A stretch of 64,000 bases of DNA. Source: Pycnococcus provasolii (lineage: Eukaryota > Chlorophyta > Pseudoscourfieldiophyceae > Pseudoscourfieldiales > Pycnococcaceae). Positions 26,183 through 35,672 of this stretch are shown one piece after another (position 1 is the first letter of the stretch; each line of letters begins with the position of its first letter). The position numbers were made by a program, and so were the translations under genes. Below the pieces are notes generated by a model. That model was not told the DNA's origin. It saw only the letters and a list, made by a program, of their open reading frames with translations, and made no database searches. Location of the stretch: positions 372,001 through 436,000 of the forward strand of contig OW568867.1 of the NCBI GenBank assembly GCA_938743325.2, read 5' to 3'.

Positions 26183-27730
26183 TCACGTCTGATTCTTCAG
26201 GTTTTTCACAGCAGCATTGAACTCGTCTTTCTGATTCAAGGTGAGTACGTTCCCCCACCAATTCTTCCGCAAACTTTGCAGGTTCTTCTTAGTTTCGACA
26301 GTTTCGACGAGGCCGAAATGCTCGTGCGCAAGAGCGATGGCTTGGTTCCAGCCGCCGCACAGCTTGAACAGTATGAATGCTGTGGCATATGCAGGCGAAC
26401 CCGCTCTGCGAAACAAGGGTCTTGCAGAAAATTCTGCCACACGACGAAGCAGATTTTCGTCGACTTCGGTGGTCGCGGCGGCGGATGAGTCAGCGGCGGC
26501 GGCAGCAGCGGCGGATGAGCCAGCGGCGGCGGCAGCAGCGGCGTAACCAGGTGTAACAGGTGTTTTAGTGTAACCAGGTCCTACTTCTTCAAAGACCCGT
26601 TTGGCCTCCTTGAAGGCACGTTGTCGTTCTTCTCCTTCCCATCCGAAATTGCCGAAATTCATTTGCTTCTTCATGTCCGGGATCCAGATCTTTACGTTTA
26701 GACGTCCGTTCTTGGTTGCGTACACTCCCTTCGTCGTCGTCTCAGTAGTCGCCTCCGCAGTCGAAGTCGCAGCAGCGCCACCACCAGCAGGTTCATCGTC
26801 GTCGTCGTCGTCGTCGTCGTCGACGACGGCCATTTCGTCGCCTGCCATGTCCGGGGCAGGGGGGGGAGGGGGGGCAGCTAACCCTAGGCAGAACGTGCAA
26901 ACCCTAACTCCGTGGTCGTTTTTTTTTCCCAGTCGGAGGCAGCGCCCTAGGGGTTCGCCGTTTTCGTCGAGCTGTATCACCTGGCAGAGCTCGTCGGGCT
27001 TCAAACCCCTAATCGACTCCGCGTAACCCCGAGCGATTAGGGTTTGACCAGCAGCAGCAGGGTTCCCCCAAACGACGAGCGGGTACGACGAGTAGGCAAG
27101 CCCTAGGGTTTCGCGAAAGGCCCAAAGGTCGGGGAACGGAGGAGGTTCGCGGTGTTTCAGTCCCCCCGAAAACTGGTCAGGCTGCCCCTTCCAGAACCCC
27201 GAACTGAGATCCCCACGCAAGCGTGCTTGCAAACCCTGGTGCCCGTCGGGGCCCCAAACCCCGTGCTTGTAAGGTCGGTTGAGCAGCTTCATGGGTACAG
27301 CAACTAGGGTTTCAGCCGGTATCTCCAGCGTGACGACCTCCCCCGTCTTGTCGTCGAAAAAGTAAAAAAAAGACAAACAAGAACGCCAAAAAAGCTTGAA
27401 TTTTTGCATCGACGGTGGATCCCCATCCGGATGCTTCAAGTGGTAGGAAAACCACTCGTACAGGTGCGCCCAAAACGACGCCCAAGACCCTTCAGTGAAT
27501 AGGGCTTTGAGCTTCTCCCCCTCTTGGCTCCCATCAAATAGGGTTGCACTCGTACCGTTATGGTACGAGATGCGTGCCGAAAAAGAGGAGAAGGCTACGC
27601 CGGCGCCCTTCCACGGTGTTTCCATGTTCGGGGTTAGCGCCTTAGCGCATTTTCCGCGCAGGTACACGTCGACGTCGGTGGACAACCCGGAGAACAAGAT
27701 AGTCTGCCGGCACTCCTGCAGCAAAGACAT
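26183..27730 (-). CDS. unrecognised protein with an AP2/ERF-like segment
   Basis: 515 residues. The N-terminal 300 residues are globular and not recognised (LLFSGLSTDVDVYLRGKCAK, LYEWFSYHLKHPDGDPPSMQ, CQVIQLDENGEPLGRCLRLG). After an acidic Asp run and a Thr-rich linker, GVYATKNGRLNVKIWIPDMK, QMNFGNFGWEGEERQRAFKE and AKRVFEEVGPG (about residues 333-382) resemble an AP2 DNA-binding domain. Ala-rich spacers lead to a C-terminal helix-rich part with FKLCGGWNQAIALAHEHFGL. A DNA-binding role is inference. The coding sequence is unusual in carrying many AACCCTA/TAGGGTT words. A transposon-derived origin is possible but no repeats flank it. Confidence 0.5.
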   Translation of the reverse strand: MSLLQECRQTILFSGLSTDVDVYLRGKCAKALTPNMETPWKGAGVAFSSFSARISYHNGTSATLFDGSQEGEKLKALFTEGSWASFWAHLYEWFSYHLKHPDGDPPSMQKFKLFWRSCLSFFYFFDDKTGEVVTLEIPAETLVAVPMKLLNRPYKHGVWGPDGHQGLQARLRGDLSSGFWKGQPDQFSGGLKHREPPPFPDLWAFRETLGLAYSSYPLVVWGNPAAAGQTLIARGYAESIRGLKPDELCQVIQLDENGEPLGRCLRLGKKNDHGVRVCTFCLGLAAPPPPPAPDMAGDEMAVVDDDDDDDDDEPAGGGAAATSTAEATTETTTKGVYATKNGRLNVKIWIPDMKKQMNFGNFGWEGEERQRAFKEAKRVFEEVGPGYTKTPVTPGYAAAAAAAGSSAAAAAAADSSAAATTEVDENLLRRVAEFSARPLFRRAGSPAYATAFILFKLCGGWNQAIALAHEHFGLVETVETKKNLQSLRKNWWGNVLTLNQKDEFNAAVKNLKNQT

Positions 27731-28005
27731 TTGGGGAATGGCGTGGTGGGTGGTTGGTGTGCCTCTTGTTTTGTTATGTTTGTTTTGTTGGTGCCATTCC
27801 TTGTTATTTCTTGTTGTAATGTACTAGGTTCTTTTATTTTCCTTGTTTTTTTTTTCTTGTTTTTTTCTTCTTGTTTTGTTTTTCTTGTTTTGTTTTTCTT
27901 GTTTTTTTTTTCTTGTCACACACACTCACTCCAACCTGCTCGGCGGTGACCCGCCAAGAAGGCAGCACACGCCCGGATCGCGCCTGTCGTTCTTCAACTA
28001 GGGGC
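27731..28005. repeat. T-rich simple sequence
   Basis: Runs of TTTTTCTTGTTTTG (about 27775-27915). It separates the AP2-like gene from the calcium-repeat array. Confidence 0.6.
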
Positions 28006-29367
28006 ATGCCAGACCACCTGGAGGCTGTGGAAGCGACGGCGACGGCATCCCTGACCACCTGGACGACGATGACGACAACGACGGCATCCCGGATAGTCAG
28101 GACAATGACGACGACGGCGACGGCTTCCCAAACCACTTGGAGGCTGTGGACAGCGACGGCGACGGCATGTTTGACCGCCTGGACGACGATGACGACAACG
28201 ACGGCATCCCAGATAATCAGGACAATGACGACGACGGCGACGGCATCCCGGACCACCTGGAGGCTGTGGACAGCGACGGCGACGGCATTCCTGACCACCT
28301 GGACGACGATGACGACAACGACGGCATCCCGGATAGTCAGGACAATGACGACGACGGCGACGGCATCCCAGACCACCTGGAGGCTGTGGAAGCGACGGCG
28401 ACGGCATCCCTGACCACCTGGACGACGATGACGACAACGACGGCATCCCGGATAGTCAGGACAATGACGACGACGGCGACGGCTTCCCAGACCACTTGGA
28501 GGCTGTGGACAGCGACGGCGACGGCATGTTTGACCGCCTGGACGACGATGACGACAACGACGGCATCCCGGATAGTCAGGACAATGACGACGACGGCGAC
28601 GGCTTCCCAAACCACTTGGAGGCTGTGGACAGCGACGGCGACGGCATGTTTGACCGCCTGGACGACGATGACGACAACGACGGCATCCCAGATAATCAGG
28701 ACAATGACGACGACGGCGACGGCATCCCGGACCACCTGGAGGCTGTGGAAGCGACGGCGACGGCATCCCTGACCACCTGGACGACGATGACGACAACGAC
28801 GGCATCCCGGATAGTCAGGACAATGACGACGACGGCGACGGCATCCCAGACCACTTGGAGGCTGTGGACAGCGACGGCGACGGCATCCCTGACCACCTGG
28901 ACGACGATGACGACAACGACGGCATCCCGGATAGTCAGGACAATGACGACGACGGCGACGGCATCCCGGACCACCTGGAGGCTGTGGACAGCGACGGCGA
29001 CGGCATGTTTGACCGCCTGGACGACGATGACGACAACGACGGCATACCGGATAGTCAGGACAATGACGACGACGGCGACGGCATCCCGGACCACCTGGAG
29101 GCTGTGGACAGCGACGGCGACGGCATTCCTGACCACCTGGACGACGATGACGACAACGACGGCATCCCGGATAGTCAGGACAATGACGACGACGGCGACG
29201 GCATCCCGGACCACTTGGAGGCTGTGGACAGCGACGGCGACGGCATCCCTGACCACCTGGACGACTATGACGACAACGACGGCATCCCGGATAGTCAGGA
29301 CAATGACGACGACGGCGACGGCATCCCGGACCACCTGGAGGTTGTAGACAGCGTGCTGGTGTCTTGA
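28006..29367 (+). pseudogene. thrombospondin type 3-like calcium-repeat array, frame broken
   Basis: About eleven copies of a 120-bp unit encode DGDGIPDHLEAVDSDGDG and then DDDDDNDGIPDSQDNDDD, the DxDxDG pattern of thrombospondin type 3 repeats that wrap calcium ions. The units form a higher-order repeat of 359 bp (three units minus one base): in every third unit GTGGACAGCG reads GTGGAAGCG, losing a C near 28030, 28389 and 28748. Each loss shifts the frame, so no single frame runs through; the longest intact stretches are 28137-28390, 28496-28750 and 28855-29367. The last ends in EVVDSVLVS and a stop. No signal peptide or other domain is attached. It is a decayed or mis-assembled fragment of a surface or secreted protein gene. 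Confidence 0.65.
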
Positions 29368-29770
29368 AAGATGGGCTTACTTTACTTTCTGGTGTTTTTT
29401 TCTTTTTATCTTAATGTCATGTTAAGCTTACTTATTATAATTCGTTTTTGATGCTCTGTCGATCTGACAAACTCTGCCATCTGACGAGAGGCGCAGATCT
29501 TCGCGCTCTCACCAACGTGAATCGTCATCACTTTCTTTCTTCTGCGAAAAATCTACCACTATGTAGAACTACCATAAGACAACACCCCACCACCACCACC
29601 ACCAACTGTGGAGCTAACAACCAGAGGCCAGTCCTAGCCCTTGCGTGACTCCGCGAACAACAGACTAAACTGATGGAATTTTGGCAAATGCAAGCACAAA
29701 AATGCCGATGAAAAACGAAGAGTTTCCAGAGAAAACCAGCTAAAGAACACCGTACAGAAGCCGGGAAAAC
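29368..29770. other. intergenic, no gene recognised
   Basis: Includes a CCA/CAC repeat (29586-29605). An 81-codon minus-strand frame (29528-29773) has no recognisable motifs. Confidence 0.45.
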
Positions 29771-29794
29771 CAACCCTAAACCCTAACCCTAACC
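29771..29794 (+). promoter_or_regulatory. telomere-like CCCTAA tract upstream of PPCS
   Basis: CAACCCTAAACCCTAACCCTAACC lies 64-87 bases before the ATG at 29858, including a plant-type telo-box AAACCCTAA. Inferred promoter element. Confidence 0.45.
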
Positions 29795-29857
29795 TTCCCG
29801 GTTAGGGGTTGGAGGGAGCCTGATTCCCACCTCTGACCTGCTGCGCTGGCCGCAGCA

Positions 29858-30820
29858 ATGGCGCAACAACACCACCAACAGCAGCAGCAGCAGCTCGTCG
29901 ACGGCTGGCCGCCTCACGAGACGCTCTCGCACCTGCCTCCTCTCGTCAGCCTCGTGCGCGACTTCGCCGCGAACAACGCAACAAGCCCCATGGTCGTCGT
30001 CACGTCCGGGGGAACCACCGTGCCTCTGGAGCGCAACTGTGTGCGGTACATTGACAACTTCTCCACAGGTACGCGCGGTGCGGCATCCGCGGAGGAGTTT
30101 CTTAGCCTCGGATATGCGGTGATATTTGTACACCGCAAGACCAGCATCCCAGCGTTTGCGAGAGGCTTGAGTATTAGCCGCGTGCTTGCGTCGCTGTCAC
30201 TCTCGCCAACGAATGACGTGCAGCTCGACGCGTCGACGTCGCAGACGGACAAGGATGCCTTGTTAGACGCTCTACGAAGGAGGGAAAGCCACGAGTCGCT
30301 CGCGCACAAGCTGCTTGCGGTGCCGTTCACTACGCTGTTCGAGTACCTCGTGCTGCTGCAGAGCATCGCGGATGTCGTCAAGCCGCTCGGCAACCGCGCC
30401 ATGTTCTACCTCGCTGCTGCCGTCAGCGACTACTACGTGCCGTGGGACGACATGCCTGAGCACAAGATACAGAGCGGCGGTGGACAAGGGCCAGGGCTGA
30501 CGTTATCTCTGAAACCGGTGCCAAAGATGCTTGGCGTGCTGACCAAGGAGTGGGCACCCGACGCTTTTATTGTGAGCTTCAAGCTCGAGACGGATGAGAC
30601 GATTCTGATAGCGAAGGCTGCCAAGAGCATACGCAGCTACGGCGTGCATATGGTGGTTGCAAATCAGCTCGACACACGCGACAAAAAGGTGGCGCTCGTC
30701 GAGCCGGACGGCGCTGCTGTGGAGGGTGTACGTTGCACGGCAATTGAGGTGGAGAGCGGGCGCGTGGATGCTAAGTTGTGTGCGTCAGTGGCTGAAAAAC
30801 ATGTGAAGTTTCAAAGTTGA
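29858..30820 (+). CDS. phosphopantothenate-cysteine ligase (PPCS)
   Basis: 320 residues, the usual size of the stand-alone eukaryotic enzyme. [20 protein letters not shown] and then [20 protein letters not shown] form the nucleotide-binding start of the CoaB fold; [20 protein letters not shown] and KIQSGGG supply the phosphopantothenate-binding loop; [20 protein letters not shown] and VVANQLDTR close the core. The enzyme joins 4'-phosphopantothenate and cysteine in coenzyme A synthesis, in the cytosol. The eukaryotic form lacks the fused decarboxylase (CoaC) of bacteria, as here. A Gln-rich N-terminus follows the start. Confidence 0.88.
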   Translation: MAQQHHQQQQQQLVDGWPPHETLSHLPPLVSLVRDFAANNATSPMVVVTSGGTTVPLERNCVRYIDNFSTGTRGAASAEEFLSLGYAVIFVHRKTSIPAFARGLSISRVLASLSLSPTNDVQLDASTSQTDKDALLDALRRRESHESLAHKLLAVPFTTLFEYLVLLQSIADVVKPLGNRAMFYLAAAVSDYYVPWDDMPEHKIQSGGGQGPGLTLSLKPVPKMLGVLTKEWAPDAFIVSFKLETDETILIAKAAKSIRSYGVHMVVANQLDTRDKKVALVEPDGAAVEGVRCTAIEVESGRVDAKLCASVAEKHVKFQS

Positions 30821-31001
30821 GAGAGTTTTGTGTACCAAAAAAGTATGTTATAATATACAAGAAAGTATTCTGCATATTGGATGGTCTTGTTGTGTGTGCG
30901 TCCAGGCATCCCGTTATAGCAAGTAAGTGATCTAAAAACACTGTTTAAAATAACACACAAGTAGTCTAACAACTCGCCCACTCTCTTCTCGGCTCAATCA
31001 A

Positions 31002-32975
31002 TCAATCGAGCTCGTAAAGATCGTCATCCTCCTTAGCAGGTCCTGCGCCAGACCCGTTCAGAGTCGGTCCTCCACCCGCGGCGGCTGCCGCCGCAGCCTC
31101 CACCGCGCGCGCAGCCTCAACAACCACGCGCGCTGCCGTCGTGGCTACACGTCTCGGAAACGGCGACACCGGCATCGACGTCATGCCACCGTCGCCAATC
31201 CCCCACGGCAGACTTGGAGTCGACGGCACCATGCTCTTGCCGCCACCCTTGCTTTCTCGCTTCTTTTCCGTTGGAAATTCCACGCAGCCGAAGCGTCCAG
31301 GAGATCGTGCCGCCCAGCGCAGGTGGTCCGCTAGCGCAGCGGCAGCCGGAGGTAAGCTGACATCGGCACACGTTGAACTGTCGGCATGTGAGCATGCCGG
31401 CCGCGTGCCGCTTGGTGGCTGACACCTTCCATTCGATGGCACCCAATCCTCCTGCAGCCAGAAAATGTTGCGAACCAGCCTGCCAAATGGCCTGCGAAGC
31501 GTAATCGCAACCGCGCCGTGCTGGCCATTCGCAAGGCCCTCGACGCTTGGCACCGCGAACGACTCCACCGCCTCGTCCACCTCAAGACGAGTGGATGACG
31601 CTGGCCGCCATCGAAGACGGCAAGCGTGAGGACCCTGCCGCTCGAGTGTGAGCCATCCTTGCCGTGCGTCGGATACAGCGGCGCTCGCGCCGGCGCAACC
31701 ACCACCTAAACCAGCGCTGTGCACCAAAGTGCTTCCACCGCAGATTGGACTTCCACTAGGTCCGAAGCCTGCATCATCTGCCAGTGCAGGTGAAAGTGCC
31801 ACGCGACCTGCGCGAGCAACTAAAATGAGCTGAACTTTCTGCTGCTTATCTTGCTGCCTATGCTGCAGCTTCTGTTGCTGCTGGTTGTGACTCTGAGCCG
31901 CAGACGATGACGACGACGACACCGCCACGCGACGCGGCGACGCCGAGGAAGATGCCGCGGCAGACGCATCGCCATCCTGCAGACGACGAATGCGTGAGCG
32001 TGCCGATGCAGCCTGAAGCGCGTGAGCAGCCACCATGCCAAATCGCGTCTCCGTGCGACAGTTGCCGAGATTAAAGAGGTCGAAATCTCTCGCCATCGGC
32101 GTTGGCAGCTTCGCGATTGGCGTCGTCGTCGCCGACGACGACGACCGTGCCGGCGGCATTTCGACAAGAGGACCCTCCGCCCCGGTGGATCGCGCATGCT
32201 TGAGCGCTTGCACGTAAGCGTTTACGTCGTTGTCGTGCGCAAGCGCGCAGATCGTAGCCGATGCCTCGGCGCGCCAAGCGTGCGTCGCATGTACGGGAAC
32301 AAAGTGCGCCGGAACACCAGCCCTTGCGACGGGCACGGCGGGCGTCTCGCCACCGCCTAGCACTCCCTCGATGCGCGCAAGCTCTCGCACAGTCTCGCGC
32401 AGGCTTCCTCCTGCTTGTGCGTCGTGCTCGCCAAGCTGCACGACGACGAGTCCGATGCTCCGTTCCGCGAGCCACCTGCCGAACGTGCTTGGCAGCTGCA
32501 CCGCGTTCATCGGCGAGTCGTCCGCTGTGACGACGACGAGCGTCCTCTTGAGCCTGCTTGACTTTCCCGTGGCGCTGTCAAGCATAAGCAGGGCACGCCT
32601 GCAAGTCGCTTCGACGTCCGGCGGATCTTCCGACGACGTTGAGGTGCACGGCACCTCGCCGTTGCACGCGCGCTGCAGCACAGCCTCCTCCGCCTTTCTC
32701 GCCCTGGTGTCGTGCGGCGTGACGATGGGTGCCGGCGTCCGGCACGACGCGGGCACGGCGCACACCGCGACGCAGCTTGCATCCGTGCGATCGCACGACG
32801 CCGCGAGTGCGCGCAGCAGTCTCGTTGCGAATGCCCATCGGCTCGGTGCGAAGTCGGCGTTTCTCGCGAGGCACGGCGATGCGTCGAGCACGACGGCGAG
32901 GTTGGACGGCCCTTTTGCGACGGGCAGAGGCGGTCTTTTCAGGTTGGCTTTTGTTTTCGCGCAAGACGCCATCAT
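31002..32975 (-). CDS. vWA-like domain protein, function unknown
   Basis: 657 residues. NLAVVLDASPCLARNADFAP followed by SRWAFATRLLRALAAS and, later, RTLVVVTADDSPMNAVQLPS have the strand-helix pattern of a von Willebrand A domain (about 25-225), with DASPC where a full metal site would read DxSxS. The middle is Ser/Gln-rich. A beta-rich block (about 400-560) is followed by a C-terminal WGIGDGGMTSMPVSP segment, an Ala-rich helix and an acidic EDDDLYELD end. The N-terminal vWA-like fold with a long disordered tail recalls scaffolds of replication or transcription complexes, but no specific family could be assigned. Confidence 0.4.
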   Translation of the reverse strand: MMASCAKTKANLKRPPLPVAKGPSNLAVVLDASPCLARNADFAPSRWAFATRLLRALAASCDRTDASCVAVCAVPASCRTPAPIVTPHDTRARKAEEAVLQRACNGEVPCTSTSSEDPPDVEATCRRALLMLDSATGKSSRLKRTLVVVTADDSPMNAVQLPSTFGRWLAERSIGLVVVQLGEHDAQAGGSLRETVRELARIEGVLGGGETPAVPVARAGVPAHFVPVHATHAWRAEASATICALAHDNDVNAYVQALKHARSTGAEGPLVEMPPARSSSSATTTPIAKLPTPMARDFDLFNLGNCRTETRFGMVAAHALQAASARSRIRRLQDGDASAAASSSASPRRVAVSSSSSSAAQSHNQQQQKLQHRQQDKQQKVQLILVARAGRVALSPALADDAGFGPSGSPICGGSTLVHSAGLGGGCAGASAAVSDARQGWLTLERQGPHACRLRWRPASSTRLEVDEAVESFAVPSVEGLANGQHGAVAITLRRPFGRLVRNIFWLQEDWVPSNGRCQPPSGTRPACSHADSSTCADVSLPPAAAALADHLRWAARSPGRFGCVEFPTEKKRESKGGGKSMVPSTPSLPWGIGDGGMTSMPVSPFPRRVATTAARVVVEAARAVEAAAAAAAGGGPTLNGSGAGPAKEDDDLYELD

Positions 32976-33429
32976 CTTAAATATTATTATTTAGATAATA
33001 TTAATACGAAAGGTAAGGTATGTACCGGGTAGGGACAACTTATTTAAGAGCCTTAAGAACTACTTTTTTAAGAAAACAAAAACGGATATGTATATGTATA
33101 TGTATGTACCGTACCGTATTGTAGAATACACGCAATACAATATTATGATGGCAACGTAATTTGTTTTAGGGTAGGTCCGGAACTCCCCAGGCCCAGGGGT
33201 GAGGTGCCAGGTGCGCGGCCGGCCGGCGAGAAGTTCGAGCCTCTGCGCCGGCCGGGCTGCCGGCCGGGGGGGACGGGACGGGACGCTCGAGCCCGCAGCA
33301 GAGCCAGCCACCTACCGGGTAGGGCCTGGACGAGAAAAGCCACTGCCCACTGGCAACTGGCCACGCAACTTTCGCAACGAAACCAAACGAACGCCGTCCT
33401 CAATCAACCGCCAAGGCCACATTATTGAG
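32976..33429. other. intergenic, no gene recognised
   Basis: Contains TATATG-type repeats (33090-33105) and a GC-rich GGCCGGCC patch (33219-33270). No coding signal seen. Confidence 0.45.
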
Positions 33430-33970
33430 TCTCTTCCCCCGCGGATCCGCGGAGTACTCGAGCAGACTGCCAGATCAATGCCAGAGGAAGAATTGAGTTG
33501 AGAGCCTGACAGGCTGACACCACCAAGTGCCAAGGTCGTCCCACGCGTACCCATCAGGGGGACCCGTATGATGATCAGTCCGGACACATCAATGCCTCTT
33601 GAAATGCTAGTTCTAAGGAAACGCATGTGTTTTCGACTTGATTCCTCGGAGCCACGAGAAGCTGGATGTGTCGTCGACCGCGACCACCCCGTACGGCGTG
33701 CCGGTATGGTGTGTCCTTCCTTGTATGCGAAGACATCGAGTCCAAGGAGCTGTCCCGGCAATTCCGAGATGTGCTCGGGTGTCCGCAATTTGCGCCTTGT
33801 CGCTTGGCTGCTGACAGGTTTAGACGGCATGCGCGGCAGGTTGGCAGCGTCGGTTGGTCGCCGGATTCTATGTGAATCAATCGGTCACCCGACAGATGAC
33901 CGAGTCGTGCGTGTCGGACCATGCGTGCTTCCTGCGCGTTTGTCCAATTGGTGGGCATATGCACGTGCGG
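33430..33970 (-). mobile_element. Ty1/copia retrotransposon fossil (GAG-pre-integrase and start of integrase)
   Basis: On the minus strand, RLGHLSGDRLIHIESG followed by LPTCRACRLNLSAAKRQ is the GAG-pre-integrase zinc motif of Ty1/copia polyproteins. It is followed by material like the beginning of the integrase core. The rest of the polyprotein (gag, protease, reverse transcriptase, RNase H) is not seen nearby. It is a broken, short fossil and appears old. Confidence 0.6.
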
Positions 33971-34220
33971 TGCGTCCTCTGAGATGATATCTGTGGCGAC
34001 GGTTCCGTCCGGCGTGTGGAGACCACGTTAGCTCACCTACTCCATGATGGAAAAATGGGTGGTGTATGATGATGAATGAAGAATCTAGAAGAATCTAGAA
34101 GATTCTTAGCTCGGCCCTGTCTTCAACCACGCCAAGGCCAGTGCTCGTGCCGCCGCAGTCGACGAAGACGCTCCGCCTCCTGCTCCCTTTATGGCTTTGA
34201 AATCGCCACCACTGCTGAGA

Positions 34221-34604
34221 GGGGCGAATCGATTGGGGGTTTGTTTTGGTGAAACCCCCACTGGAGATTTGGTTTGTTTGGTTTTACGTCTTGACTTTTT
34301 CAGGACGTGGTGTATTTATAGTGGGTGACTGACAGCCCACTATAATCCCCCCCTTTGGAATAAACAACTCAAGACGTTTTCCATTGATGTAAAGATAGCG
34401 ATCGTGTGATCACGATCGCTCGACGCGCTTTGCTGCTGGCGCGCTGGCGGCGCGCTTCTTCTTTTCTTTACACTTGTAACTCATTCTTGACTTTTTACTT
34501 ACTTTCACTCGACCACAACCTATGGCGTCTGAAGGTGATACCGGTGCCGGGGGCACACACCAAGAACACACACCACAACCTACAGGCAGTGGCTCGTTCC
34601 GTCA
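34221..34604 (+). repeat. 384-bp tandem repeat, copy 1 (LTR/leader-like)
   Basis: It is followed head to tail by a near-identical copy. It contains a TATTTATAG box, a short inverted repeat (GATCGTGTGATCACGATC), CAAGACGTTTTCC, a GGCGCGCTGGCGGCGCGC patch and, at its end, an ATG (MASEGDTGAGG). The order of parts resembles the repeat pair at 19396-20086, suggesting LTR plus leader of a related copia-like fossil. Inferred. Confidence 0.5.
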
Positions 34605-34988
34605 GGGGCGAATCGATTGGGGGTTTGTTTTGGTGAAACCCCCACTGGAGATTTGGTTTGTTTGGTTTTACGTCTTGACTTTTTCAGGACGTGGTGTATT
34701 TATAGTGGGTGACTGACAGCCCACTATAATCCCCCCCTTTGGAATAAACAACTCAAGACGTTTTCCATTGATGTAAAGATAGCGATCGTGTGATCACGAT
34801 CGCTCGACGCGCTTTGCTGCTGGCGCGCTGGCGGCGCGCTTCTTCTTTTCTTTACACTTGTAACTCATTCTTGACTTTTTACTTACTTTCACTCGACCAC
34901 AACCTATGGCGTCTGAAGGTGATACCGGTGCCGGGGGCACACACCAAGAACACACACCACAACCTACAGGCAGTGGCTCGTTCCGTCA
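34605..34988 (+). repeat. 384-bp tandem repeat, copy 2
   Basis: Second copy, directly adjoining the first. Near-identity implies recent tandem duplication. The frame that leaves this copy (34906-35526) has no recognisable domain. Confidence 0.55.
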
Positions 34989-35672
34989 ACCACGCGGGCG
35001 AGGGGGGGTGACGCCAGTGACGAGCGGTGCACGCACGGCGCCGGTGTCATCGTCTTCGACGAGGTGTGGTCCGTTCACCGTCGCTCGGACACGCGCACCA
35101 GATTTGCGCCCGTGCGCCGACGTGAGCGCAGCCGTGACTGGGCGCCGGGGCCCGGCCCTCCCCACCATTCTGTGTGATTCCGGACCGGGATCCCGCCGGG
35201 GTCCACCTGGCGGGTCCAACACAAAGCACCAACGACGCATCCCCAGTATTTCCCGGACCCCCAGTCGGCAAGGAGCCCCTCCCTCCGGACTCCCCTGGTT
35301 TTCCCCTCCCCTCTCGGAAGTGTCACACGAGACTCCCCAGCCGCATTCTGACTCGCCATGCGCTTGTCATGGGGCAATCACCAGTAGTGCTTGTCACGGG
35401 TTCCCCACCACGACCTCGTCTCTTGGATGGGTCCTTCTGTGGATGGGTGTATCTTTCATCGCTGTGCTGTGCTGTGCTGTGTCTTGTGCTGTGCAGTGTC
35501 TCCATTCCATATACAGTATTCGTTGAATAGTAGTGAGTGAGTGGTATCTCTATTGAAGAATCATCCTTGTCTTTGCTTTGTCTCTGCTTGTGCCTTCATC
35601 ACTGGTCACTGGTTGGTTGGTTGACTTGACTTCTCACTCATTTCATTTCATTAGTAGGTAGGCGCGTTACTG
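34989..35672. other. intergenic, no gene recognised
   Basis: GC-rich first part, then a TGTGC microsatellite (about 35462-35485) and a TTGGTTGGTTGACTTGAC stretch (35610-35630). Probably includes the promoter of the hydrolase gene. Confidence 0.45.

Noticed and set aside
28696-29334. Val-rich minus-strand ORFs over the calcium repeats
   Set aside because: Complement of the DGDG-coding repeat; the plus frame matches a known repeat family.
34906-35526. 206-codon ORF running out of the 384-bp repeat
   Set aside because: Composition is that of GC-rich non-coding DNA; no domain, and its start is only the repeat's ATG.
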